From: Oscillospiraceae bacterium
GTDB lineage: Bacteria; Bacillota_A; Clostridia; Oscillospirales; Oscillospiraceae
Reading direction: 5' to 3'
DNA: 13,821 nt
NCBI GenBank assembly: GCA_017381835.1
Contig: JAFOBK010000189.1
Location: 1 to 13,821 of the forward strand
The notes under the pieces were generated by a model that was not told the DNA's origin, ran no database searches, and saw only the letters and a list, made by a program, of their open reading frames with translations. Made by a program: the position numbers and the translations under genes. Positions within the stretch are counted from its first letter, which is position 1. Each line of letters opens with the position of its first letter. Of the stretch, positions 1 to 6,884 are shown one piece after another.

Positions 1-13
1 GCCTGGAGAGGTT

Positions 14-101
14 CTCAGGGAGGGCGGCTCGAAACCGGGGTATAAGGAATCGGCTCTATCCGCAGACCCGAAAGGTTTCGCGGTCAGCATCCTCCCCTGA
101 G
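14..101. other. Structured non-coding region with a long-range stem
   Basis: CTCAGGGAGG at 14-23 can pair with CCTCCCCTGAG at 91-101, giving ten base pairs with one bulged C. Between the arms lies a smaller hairpin in which GACC/GGTC (65-68 and 82-85) encloses CGAA/TTCG. A reading frame from base 2 stays open to a TGA at 98-100, but it has no visible start and I recognise no protein in it. The region could be a structured RNA, the end of a transcript coming from the left, or part of a dispersed intergenic repeat. I match it to no known riboswitch or RNA family. Confidence 0.35.
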
Positions 102-111
102 TCGGTTCTTT

Positions 112-143
112 GGTACCTTTCTTGCCGAAACAAGAAAGGTACC
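112..143. repeat. Perfect 13-bp inverted repeat upstream of recG
   Basis: GGTACCTTTCTTG (112-124) and CAAGAAAGGTACC (131-143) are exact reverse complements around the six-base loop CCGAAA. No T-run follows on the plus strand (the next bases are CGCCGGAGG), so it is not a standard intrinsic terminator. Hairpins built on a GGTACC/TTTCTTG theme recur between genes in several gut Firmicutes, as I remember it. I therefore read this as a REP-like dispersed element, which is inference. Confidence 0.6.
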
Positions 144-183
144 CGCCGGAGGCAAAGATATTTCCTTTTACGGTTTCTTATGT

Positions 184-206
184 TATACTATATATAAATA
201 AGGAGG
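184..206 (+). promoter_or_regulatory. Possible recG -10 and ribosome binding site
   Basis: TATACT at 184-189 fits a -10 box, but no good -35 is visible 16-18 bases upstream (161-166 reads TTTCCT). The strong Shine-Dalgarno sequence AGGAGG lies at 201-206, seven bases before the ATG at 214. If this -10 is used, the leader is very short. Confidence 0.35.
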
Positions 207-213
207 TGAGACC

Positions 214-2262
214 ATGGCAAAGCTTTCTGATCCCATTACGATATTAAAAGGTATCGGCCCCACCAAGGCCAAGCAATTCGCAAATCTGAACATCTACACC
301 CTGGAGGATCTGATCTGCCACTTCCCCAGAGGTTACGAAGACCGCACTAAGCTGGTGCCAATTGAAAAGCTGGAGGTAGACAAGCCTGCCTGCTTCAAGG
401 CCATGGTCATGAACTCCCCCCGCACCGCCCACATCCGCAAGGGTCTGGACTTAACCAAAGTGCAGGTGGCCGACCACACCGGACGGCTGACCCTCACCTT
501 CTTTAATCAGAAATACACCGCCGAACAGCTGCAATACGGCCAGGAATATATTTTCTACGGTGCCGTATCCGGCGATTTTATCGGCTATAATATGACCTCC
601 CCGGTCTTCGAGGCGCTGGATGCGCCCCCCGTCACCACCCGCCGGATCCTGCCCATTTACCCCTTAACCGCCGGTCTTTCCAACGCATCCGTGTTAAAGG
701 CGGTGCAGCAGGCACTGACCCTCTGCGATCCTCCCAAGGAGATCATTCCAGAGGCCATCCGTAAGGAGTACGGCATCCTGCCGGCAGAGCGGGCCTACTA
801 TGCCATCCACGAACCGGTCTCCATGCAGGAAGCGGAACTGGCCAAAAAGCGGCTGATTTTTGAAGAATTCTTCATTTTCTCCGCAGGTCTTTCTCTCATG
901 CGGGCAGCCCGTGCTACAAAAACCGCTCCGTTTTATGTAAACCGGAATTTGGAGCCTTTCTATGCTTCTCTGCCTTTCCGTCTGACCGGTGCCCAGCAGC
1001 GGGCCATCGGCGAAATTTCCGATGACTTTGCCAAAGGCGCACCTATGAATCGGCTGGTGCAGGGCGATGTGGGCAGCGGCAAGACTATGGTAGCAGCGGC
1101 TGCGGCCTATATGGCTGTGAAGAACGGACACCAGGCCGCCATGATGGCCCCCACGGAAATCCTGGCCGAGCAGCATTACGCCGGTCTGTCCCGGCTGTTG
1201 GAACCTTTGGGTATCCGCTGCACCCTGCTTACCGGCTCTCTCACCGTTAAGCAAAAACGGGAGCGTCGGGAGCAAATCGCCGCAGGTGAAGCAGACTTCA
1301 TCATTGGCACCCACGCACTGGTATCCGACACCACCACATTCTGTGACTTAGGTCTTGTGATCACCGACGAACAGCACCGCTTCGGTGTGGGACAACGCTC
1401 CAAGCTGGGTGCCAAGGGCAATGACCCCCATATGCTGGTCATGTCCGCCACTCCCATTCCCCGCACCCTGGCACTGATCCTTTACGGCGATCTGGATGTG
1501 TCCATTCTGGATGAGCTGCCCCCCGGCAGAGAGCCAGTGGACACTTTCCTGGTAAACGAGAGTTATCGCGCCCGCATTAATGCCTTTATCCGCAAGCAGG
1601 TAGCGGAAGGCCACCAGGTCTATGTGGTCTGCCCTGCGGTGGAAGAAAGTGAAGCGCTGAACTTAAAAGCAGCTTCTGTCTGGGCGGAAACCCTGCAGCA
1701 GACCGTCTTCCCCGATCTGAAAGTGGCGCTGCTCCACGGCCAAATGAAGGGCGCGGAAAAGGATGCGGTGATGACTTCCTTTGCCAATCGGGAAGCGGAT
1801 ATCCTGGTAGCCACCACCGTCATTGAAGTAGGTGTGGATGTACCCAATGCCACCTTGATGGTCATTGAGGACGCAGACCGGTTCGGCCTTTCCCAGCTCC
1901 ATCAGCTGCGGGGCCGTGTAGGCCGGGGCAAGGCCAAAAGCTTCTGCATTCTCACATCTCACAACAAAAATCCCGATACGCTCCAGCGGATCAAGGCCTT
2001 CTGCAAAACCAACGACGGTTTTAAGATCGCCGAAGAAGATCTGGCGCTGCGGGGTCCCGGCGATTTCTTCGGTTCCCGTCAGTCCGGTCTGCCGGTGTTC
2101 CGGGTGGCCAATCTGGCCTGCGATCTCGTAACCCTGAAGCAGGCCCAGGAAGCCTCTGCAAACTGGATCAACACCGCCGGTACTGCCGACACACCGGAAG
2201 GCGAAGCCCTCCGCGCACGAATCGGACAGCTATTCCTGCGAGCTGAGGGTACTATGAATTAA
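214..2262 (+). CDS. recG: ATP-dependent DNA helicase RecG
   Basis: RecG is a double-stranded DNA translocase of superfamily 2. It remodels stalled replication forks and branched recombination intermediates. The 682-residue product matches the family length. An N-terminal helix-hairpin-like segment (ILKGIGPTKAK, residues 10-20) and the wedge/OB region (about 55-150) precede the helicase core. The core shows Walker A GDVGSGKT (284-291), the motif II variant DEQH typical of RecG (385-388), SATPIPRT (411-418) and motif VI QLRGRVGRG (564-572). The C-terminal translocation segment EEDLALRGPGDFFGSRQSG (607-625) is intact, so the enzyme should be active. The ATG at 214 is supported by AGGAGG seven bases upstream. 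The gene appears monocistronic and ends in a terminator shared with convergent rqcH. Confidence 0.97.
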   Translation: MAKLSDPITILKGIGPTKAKQFANLNIYTLEDLICHFPRGYEDRTKLVPIEKLEVDKPACFKAMVMNSPRTAHIRKGLDLTKVQVADHTGRLTLTFFNQKYTAEQLQYGQEYIFYGAVSGDFIGYNMTSPVFEALDAPPVTTRRILPIYPLTAGLSNASVLKAVQQALTLCDPPKEIIPEAIRKEYGILPAERAYYAIHEPVSMQEAELAKKRLIFEEFFIFSAGLSLMRAARATKTAPFYVNRNLEPFYASLPFRLTGAQQRAIGEISDDFAKGAPMNRLVQGDVGSGKTMVAAAAAYMAVKNGHQAAMMAPTEILAEQHYAGLSRLLEPLGIRCTLLTGSLTVKQKRERREQIAAGEADFIIGTHALVSDTTTFCDLGLVITDEQHRFGVGQRSKLGAKGNDPHMLVMSATPIPRTLALILYGDLDVSILDELPPGREPVDTFLVNESYRARINAFIRKQVAEGHQVYVVCPAVEESEALNLKAASVWAETLQQTVFPDLKVALLHGQMKGAEKDAVMTSFANREADILVATTVIEVGVDVPNATLMVIEDADRFGLSQLHQLRGRVGRGKAKSFCILTSHNKNPDTLQRIKAFCKTNDGFKIAEEDLALRGPGDFFGSRQSGLPVFRVANLACDLVTLKQAQEASANWINTAGTADTPEGEALRARIGQLFLRAEGTMN

Positions 2263-2292
2263 AAAAATGCACCCCATAGGGGTGCATTTTTT
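2262..2292. terminator. Bidirectional terminator shared by recG and rqcH
   Basis: AAAAAATGCACCCC, loop ATA, and GGGGTGCATTTTTT form a 14-bp hairpin with an A-run on one side and a T-run on the other. It can therefore stop transcription from both directions. The recG TAA (2260-2262) and the rqcH TAA (2291-2293 on the complement) lie at the two feet of the stem. Confidence 0.9.
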
Positions 2293-4042
2293 ATTGCTCT
2301 TCTTTCTTTTCCGCGTTCAGGGGGTCAACCACGATGTCCTTATAGGGGTTGACGATGACAGTGCGGTAGGTGTGGTAAATGACCATACCGGGCTTCCGGT
2401 CGGGGGTCTTTTTCACCTGCTTCACCAGGGTGGCATCCACGGGGATGTTCTGACCACCGGTACTTTCGGAATAGTAGGCTGCCAGCTGAGCCGCCTGGGT
2501 GACGGTATCATCGGGCGGGGTAGTACCGCCGCAGGAGATGATCACATGGCTGCCGTGGACTTTGGAGGCATGAAGCCACAAATCGTCCTTTCTTGCCATT
2601 TTAAAGGTCAGCTCATCATTCTGCCGGTTATTGCGGCCCACATAAATGGGGTAGCCATCGGTGGATTCAAAGCGCATAGGAGGCACTTTACCCGCCTTCA
2701 TCTTCCGCTTACCGGTGTCCTGCTTGATATAGCCGCCGGCCTGCAGTTCCTGGCGGATCTCCTCCAGTTCCGCATCCGTATCTGCCCGGTTCAGTTCCTC
2801 CAAAACTGACTGCAGATACTGCAGCTCCTGCTCACCGATAGAAAGCTGCTTGGTCAGCTCCTTTTCCGCGGTCTTCATGCGGGCATAGTCTTTATAGAAC
2901 TTGGCCGCATTCTGCTGAGGAGAGAGAATGGGGGAGATGGGTACGGTGATTTCCGCCATATTTTCATCGTAGAAGTCCTCCACGGTGACGGTGGTAGCGC
3001 CCTTTTGGATCCGGTGAATGTTGGCGGTGAGGATATCGCCCAGCTGACGCAGCCGTTCCCGGTCAAAGGTAGCCTCCAGCTCTTTCTCCTGGATGGCCAT
3101 TTTCCGCTTCAGACGCTGGCACAGATTCTGCACGGTCTTGCGGACGGTCTGGCTCTTCTGCCGCATCGCATCCTTCCGGTCACGGGTCACATAGAAGCTG
3201 TCCAGCAAACCGCCAAAAGAATCAGCCTGCAGCATCGTGCCGTACTGGCGGATGGGGCAGAAAGCAAACTGCTTGGGGGTGCCATCAGGGGCTGCGTAAT
3301 AATAAGGTGCGGGATGATTCAAATGTTCCCGGAAGAACAGCCGCAGTTTCTCGGATACAGCAGGGATATCCATACCCTCCACTCTGGCATCGGTCTCGCC
3401 GGCTGCAAACAGCGCCGCTTCCCGGCAAACCAGGGGAGAAAGGCCACCGAAGGTGTCCATCAGTCGGTCGGCCAGCAGATCTGCGCCCACACCGGACAGC
3501 ACTTCCTCAAAATCCTCATACTCCATGGGATCTTTTTTGGTGATAGGTTCCGGATTCTGATAATACATACCCGGCAGGGCAGGACGCTTGGAAGTCTCGT
3601 CCAGACCCACACGGCGCAGGCAATCGATGATCCGGCCGTCGGGCCCCAGGATATACAGATTGCAGGTTCTGCCCATCAGCTCCGCCACCAGTTTTTTCTG
3701 CACGCTGTCACCCATCTCATCGATGGTATCAAAGGTAAAGACAGCGCAGCGCTCCATAGGCGGCTGTTCAATGCTGCGCAGTCTGCCGCCGGACAAGTGC
3801 TTACGCAGCAACATGCAGAACATGGGAGGTTCCGGAGGATTTTCCGCTTTGGAATTGGTCAGGTGCAGGCGGGGTGCCGTAGGGCTTGCCACAAACTGCA
3901 GCTTATAGCGGCCCTCCTGACCCTTCAGATGCAGGATCACCGTATCCCGCACCGGCTGGTGGATCTTCTCCACTCTGGCATCGGTGCAAAGAGTTCGAAT
4001 CTCATCCAGCACCGCTTTTAAATAAAACGCATCAAAGGCCAT
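2291..4042 (-). CDS. rqcH: RqcH (NFACT/Rqc2 family) ribosome quality control protein
   Basis: RqcH binds 50S subunits carrying stalled nascent chains. With tRNA-Ala it adds C-terminal alanine tails that mark the chain for degradation. Homologues were earlier called fibronectin-binding FbpA. The 583-residue product has an NFACT-N region (about 1-200, with ELMGRTCNLYI at 121-131), a helical coiled-coil middle (about 290-435) and an NFACT-R domain (about 457-560, with DLWLHASKVHGSHVII at 487-502). The DR motif of B. subtilis RqcH (D97/R98) reads E97-R98 here. The frame extends 19 codons upstream to an ATG at 4099, but that stretch is encoded by a dispersed repeat. The ATG at 4042 is preferred because it has AAAGGAAGG just upstream and MAFDAFYLKA matches the family N-terminus. 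It is last in a likely operon with mrnC and the cation transporter. Confidence 0.93.
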   Translation of the reverse strand: MAFDAFYLKAVLDEIRTLCTDARVEKIHQPVRDTVILHLKGQEGRYKLQFVASPTAPRLHLTNSKAENPPEPPMFCMLLRKHLSGGRLRSIEQPPMERCAVFTFDTIDEMGDSVQKKLVAELMGRTCNLYILGPDGRIIDCLRRVGLDETSKRPALPGMYYQNPEPITKKDPMEYEDFEEVLSGVGADLLADRLMDTFGGLSPLVCREAALFAAGETDARVEGMDIPAVSEKLRLFFREHLNHPAPYYYAAPDGTPKQFAFCPIRQYGTMLQADSFGGLLDSFYVTRDRKDAMRQKSQTVRKTVQNLCQRLKRKMAIQEKELEATFDRERLRQLGDILTANIHRIQKGATTVTVEDFYDENMAEITVPISPILSPQQNAAKFYKDYARMKTAEKELTKQLSIGEQELQYLQSVLEELNRADTDAELEEIRQELQAGGYIKQDTGKRKMKAGKVPPMRFESTDGYPIYVGRNNRQNDELTFKMARKDDLWLHASKVHGSHVIISCGGTTPPDDTVTQAAQLAAYYSESTGGQNIPVDATLVKQVKKTPDRKPGMVIYHTYRTVIVNPYKDIVVDPLNAEKKEEQ

Positions 4043-4067
4043 AGGTGCCTTCCTTTCAAAAATCTCT

Positions 4068-4140
4068 TGTAGGGGCGGATTCCATATCCGCCCGTGCAAT
4101 ATACAATAGCTATCGGGCGCATATAGAATGCGCCCCTACA
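4068..4140. repeat. Dispersed-repeat-like double hairpin (TGTAGGGGCG element)
   Basis: The element begins with TGTAGGGGCG (4068-4077) and ends with its exact reverse complement CGCCCCTACA (4131-4140). The two 27-base arms match as inverted repeats with three mismatches. Each arm is also a hairpin on its own: GGGCGGAT/ATCCGCCC (4073-4080, 4086-4093) and GGGCGCAT/ATGCGCCC (4115-4122, 4128-4135). It ends one base before the mrnC stop codon and lies in the mrnC-rqcH gap, so it is probably transcribed. The compact terminal-inverted-repeat form suggests a small non-autonomous mobile or REP-like unit. No transposase is present. Confidence 0.7.
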
Positions 4141-4141
4141 C

Positions 4142-4543
4142 TTAGCCTTCCATGCAGGCAGCAAACAGTTCCATGAGTCGGTCTTTTCTTCCCAGCAGGT
4201 ACAGAGCGCCGAAGAGGGTCTCAAAACCGGTGGCCTTGGCATACTCCTGGGGGGTTGCAGACTTGGGTGCTGCATGGGTATGGGCATTCTTGCCCCGGCG
4301 AAAATAGTCCATTTCCTCTTCCGTCAGCATAGGTTTGATCTTATCGGCAAACTTTGCTTGGGTAGGTGCTTTCACCAGTTCCACCGTGTCTTTGTGCAGC
4401 TTCAGCACGGTCTTACCGCCTTTACTCACCAGATAAGACCGGCACAGCAGTTCATAAATTCCATCACCCACATGGGCAAGCCCCAGATTGGTGATCTCTT
4501 TCACCTGGTTGGGTGTCATTTCCATTGCAAATAAGTTTTCCAT
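4142..4543 (-). CDS. mrnC: Mini-ribonuclease III (MrnC)
   Basis: Mini-III is an RNase III-type endonuclease without the double-stranded-RNA-binding domain. In Bacillus it matures 23S rRNA by trimming the precursor stem. The 133-residue product is the expected size. It carries the family's catalytic-domain signatures GLAHVGDGIYELLCR (21-35, acidic residue D27) and ATGFETLFGALYLLG (104-118, with E108), joined by the usual YFRRGKNAHTHAAPKSATPQEY stretch (80-101). The start at 4543 has AGAGGA about six bases upstream; in-frame ATGs at codons 7 and 9 are less well placed. The gene begins 16 bases after the transporter's stop and precedes rqcH, so two proteins acting on the large ribosomal subunit or its RNA are neighbours. 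Confidence 0.93.
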   Translation of the reverse strand: MENLFAMEMTPNQVKEITNLGLAHVGDGIYELLCRSYLVSKGGKTVLKLHKDTVELVKAPTQAKFADKIKPMLTEEEMDYFRRGKNAHTHAAPKSATPQEYAKATGFETLFGALYLLGRKDRLMELFAACMEG

Positions 4544-4559
4544 GGCATCCTCTTTCTGA

Positions 4560-5750
4560 TTACTGAGAAATCGGCCGGTTGAAAGCTTCGGAATCGAAGG
4601 TGATCACCGTATAGTACTTCATCTTTTCTCCCCGGTCTGCCAGGGCAGCGTCGATGGTTTTACCGATGAGATTTTCCTTGCCGTTCAGGTCTGCGGGCAA
4701 CGCCACATCAAAAATCAGATTGGTATGGTGTGCGCCTCGTACCATGCGAAAATCATGGAGATTCAAACGCCCATCTACGCTCTGCAGAGCAGTATAGATG
4801 GTTTCGCGCAGGCTATCCTGCTCCGGATCGCCCACCACCACGGGATCGTAATGGATCACCAGGTGAATATTGTGCTTTTCCAGGCACAGCCGCTCCAGAT
4901 CGTCAATCAGTTCATGGCAGCTGAGGGGGTCTTCTGCCTGATCCATTTCCACATGGAGGCTGCCGAAGCGCTGGCCGGGGCCGTAATCGTGCACCATCAG
5001 ATCATGGAAACCCAGCACACGGGGTTCTGCAGACAGCATCTGCGCGATCTTCTCTGCCAGCTCCGGAGAAGCGGACTCACCCAGCAGAGGGCTGATGGTA
5101 TCTTTTGCCAGGCCAACGGCAGAGTAGAGGATAAAGATCGCAACCGCCATACCCATATAGCCGTCCACCCGGTAGCCGGTGAACTTTTCCATCAGCGCAG
5201 CTGCCAAAACCGCCAGAGTGGAGATCACATCGTTGCGGCTGTCAGCGGCGGTAGCCAGCAGAGCAGCGGAGTCGATATGCTTGCCCAGGGTGGTATTAAA
5301 GAGGCTCAGCCACAGCTTCACCAGCACCGAACCCACCAGCACGATCACCAGGGGGATGGAGAATGTTACAGACTCGGGATGCAGAATCTTCCCGAAGGAG
5401 GTCTTTGCCAGTTCAAAGCCGATCAGCAGCACCATCGCCGCCACCGCAAGACCGGACAGATACTCATAGCGGGCATGGCCGTAGGGATGCTCTTCGTCGG
5501 CAGGCTGTTCTGCCAGTTTGAAGCCGATGAGGGTCACAATAGAGGATGCCGCATCGGACAGATTGTTCATTGCGTCGGCGGTGATGGACACAGAACCGGA
5601 AATCGTGCCGATAATCAGCTTTCCGGCACACAAAACCGCATTGGCAAGGATGCCCACAACACCGGACAGCTTGCCGGTCTTTGCCCGAACCGCCGGATCG
5701 GCTCCATTTTCATGATTTTTTACAAACAGTCTTAACAGTAACTTTGTCAT
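4560..5750 (-). CDS. Cation diffusion facilitator, probable Mn(II) exporter
   Basis: This 396-residue membrane protein belongs to the CDF family of metal/proton antiporters. About six hydrophobic segments fill residues 27-230, followed by a cytoplasmic metal-binding-type domain (about 235-305) and an extra C-terminal domain (about 310-390, with LHDFRMVRGAHH). The family signature HPYGHARYEY is at 88-97. The transport-site residues read N62-x3-D66 in helix 2 and D170-x3-D174 in helix 5. That ND/DD pattern is reported for manganese exporters such as streptococcal MntE, whereas zinc-type CzcD has HD/HD. I therefore infer Mn(II) efflux. An upstream in-frame start (5774) is possible, but the ATG at 5750 has CAGGAG seven bases before it. 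It is first in the transporter-mrnC-rqcH unit, and its upstream region holds two palindromes that may be operators. Confidence 0.88.
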   Translation of the reverse strand: MTKLLLRLFVKNHENGADPAVRAKTGKLSGVVGILANAVLCAGKLIIGTISGSVSITADAMNNLSDAASSIVTLIGFKLAEQPADEEHPYGHARYEYLSGLAVAAMVLLIGFELAKTSFGKILHPESVTFSIPLVIVLVGSVLVKLWLSLFNTTLGKHIDSAALLATAADSRNDVISTLAVLAAALMEKFTGYRVDGYMGMAVAIFILYSAVGLAKDTISPLLGESASPELAEKIAQMLSAEPRVLGFHDLMVHDYGPGQRFGSLHVEMDQAEDPLSCHELIDDLERLCLEKHNIHLVIHYDPVVVGDPEQDSLRETIYTALQSVDGRLNLHDFRMVRGAHHTNLIFDVALPADLNGKENLIGKTIDAALADRGEKMKYYTVITFDSEAFNRPISQ

Positions 5751-5792
5751 GTGAAAACTCCTGTATTTTCCCATAAATTTGTTTATTTCAGA

Positions 5793-5811
5793 ACTCTACT
5801 CCCAGTAGAGT
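5793..5811. promoter_or_regulatory. 19-bp palindrome, candidate operator 1
   Basis: ACTCTACT, spacer CCC, and AGTAGAGT form a perfect 8-bp dyad in the divergent region between the cation exporter and degV, 43 bases before the exporter's start. Its form resembles MerR-family operators, which lie in long promoter spacers. On the minus strand TTGCGA lies just upstream, but I see no convincing -10. The regulator is unknown. Confidence 0.5.
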
Positions 5812-5819
5812 CGCAAATT

Positions 5820-5832
5820 CTACTCCGGGTAG
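5820..5832. promoter_or_regulatory. Second related palindrome, candidate operator 2
   Basis: CTACTCCGGGTAG differs from the core of the first palindrome (CTACTCCCAGTAG, 5796-5808) at two of thirteen positions. Its centre is 24 bp away. Two similar dyads side by side suggest a duplicated protein-binding site. Confidence 0.45.
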
Positions 5833-5864
5833 CTCCCATATTCCCCGTTTCCCGCATTTGTGGG

Positions 5865-5894
5865 TTGTTTTCAGGGGGCAAAATGGAGTATACT
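5865..5894 (+). promoter_or_regulatory. Probable degV promoter
   Basis: TTGTTT (5865-5870) and TATACT (5889-5894) are separated by 18 bases, giving a start site near 5901 and a leader of about 65 bases before the ATG at 5967. Confidence 0.5.
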
Positions 5895-5966
5895 ACGGAT
5901 AACATTTCCATTATAGTCCAGCCTCGGGCTACTGTCCACTAATATTTTTTAAGGAGTTTATCTGCC

Positions 5967-6827
5967 ATGTCTTACCGTATTATTACCGACAATTGCTGCG
6001 ATTTTCCCGCTGAGATGTACGAGGAGCTGAACCTGGCCGTAGTACCTCTGGTGGTACGCTTCCAGAACAAAGAAGTCAGCCAGTACAGCGAAAAATGGCT
6101 GAAGAAGATGTACGCCGGTATGCGCGAAGGCGAAGTGGCTACCACCTCCGCAGTCAATCCTCAGGGTTGGGCAGAAGTGATGGAGCCTGTGCTGGCAGCA
6201 GGAGATGATGCCTTGGTTATGGCTTTCTCCTCCGGTCTGAGTACCACTTACCAGTCTGCCGTCATCGCCGCAAATGAACTGCAGGAGAAGTATCCCGACC
6301 GGAAGATCCGCGTGGTGGATACCCTCTGCGCTTCCCTGGGTCAGGGTCTGCTGGTCTGGTATGCCTGCCAGAAGCAGAGCGCCGGTATGTCCTTTGAGGA
6401 ACTGGGTGACTGGTGTGAAAACAACAAGCTGAATCTGTGCCACTGGTTTACCGTGGACGATCTGATGTTCCTGAAGCGGGGCGGCCGCATCAGCGCAGCC
6501 ACCGCGCTGGTGGGTACCATGCTGCAGATCAAGCCCGTCCTTCATGTGGATGATGAGGGCCATCTCATCAATGTTTCCAAGGCAAGAGGCCGCAAGGCTT
6601 CCATCGAAGCCCTGGCAAAGAAGGTGGGCGAAACCGGTCTGCCCGGAGAAAACGACACCGTGTTCATCAGCCATGGCGATTGCCTGGAGGATGCAAAGTT
6701 GCTGGAGAAGATCCTGCAGGAGAAGTACGGTGTAAAGAGTGCTTTCATTTACTATGTCGGCGCCGTCATCGGCTCCCACTCCGGCCCCGGTACCCTGGCG
6801 CTGTTCTTCCTGGGCAACAAGAGATAA
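5967..6827 (+). CDS. DegV family fatty-acid-binding protein (FakB-like)
   Basis: DegV/FakB proteins bind a fatty acid and, where a FakA kinase exists, present it for phosphorylation so exogenous fatty acids enter phospholipid synthesis. The 286-residue product has the usual length and order. It shows an N-terminal DNCCDFP segment (8-14), the TSAVNPQGW loop (53-61) in the place of the usual TSQPS motif, SSGLSTTYQSA (about 87-97), and a C-terminal domain containing a GxHSGPGTLALFF-type motif near the end. The start has AAGGAG about ten bases upstream. No FakA kinase is in the window, so the paralogue and its ligand cannot be assigned. It seems to be a single-gene unit with its own promoter and a strong terminator. 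Confidence 0.92.
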   Translation: MSYRIITDNCCDFPAEMYEELNLAVVPLVVRFQNKEVSQYSEKWLKKMYAGMREGEVATTSAVNPQGWAEVMEPVLAAGDDALVMAFSSGLSTTYQSAVIAANELQEKYPDRKIRVVDTLCASLGQGLLVWYACQKQSAGMSFEELGDWCENNKLNLCHWFTVDDLMFLKRGGRISAATALVGTMLQIKPVLHVDDEGHLINVSKARGRKASIEALAKKVGETGLPGENDTVFISHGDCLEDAKLLEKILQEKYGVKSAFIYYVGAVIGSHSGPGTLALFFLGNKR

Positions 6828-6838
6828 TACTATATAAT

Positions 6839-6870
6839 AAAAGCCTGCACATTGCTGTGCAGGCTTTTTC
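6839..6870. terminator. Terminator after degV, probably bidirectional
   Basis: AAAAGCCTGCACA (6839-6851), loop TTGC, and TGTGCAGGCTTTT (6856-6868) form a 13-bp perfect stem followed by a T-rich tract. The complementary strand also ends in a T-rich run, so the convergent gene at 6885 can use it too. Confidence 0.92.
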
Positions 6871-6884
6871 TTTTTAAATAGCAG

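Noticed and set aside
2..100. Open frame at the window start as a gene end
   Set aside because: It has 32 codons without a recognisable family, overlaps a folded region, and could equally be chance.
112..143. Hairpin read as an intrinsic terminator
   Set aside because: No T-run follows the stem on either strand.
694..1314. Minus-strand frame inside recG
   Set aside because: It is fully covered by the conserved helicase domain on the other strand and has no start signals.
3005..4021. Long plus-strand frame opposite rqcH (338 codons)
   Set aside because: It lies wholly inside rqcH, and its His/Gln-rich composition matches no family; a shadow of codon bias.
4043..4099. N-terminal extension of RqcH (19 residues)
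   Set aside because: The codons come from the dispersed repeat, whereas a good ribosome binding site and the family N-terminus support the ATG at 4042.
4068..4140. Repeat as a CRISPR unit
   Set aside because: There are only two arms in inverted, not direct, orientation, with no regular spacers and no cas genes.
5958..6779. Long open frame antisense to degV (273 codons)
   Set aside because: It mirrors a well-supported DegV gene, has no ribosome binding site, and reads as Gln/His/Leu-rich low-quality protein typical of antisense frames in GC-rich codons.
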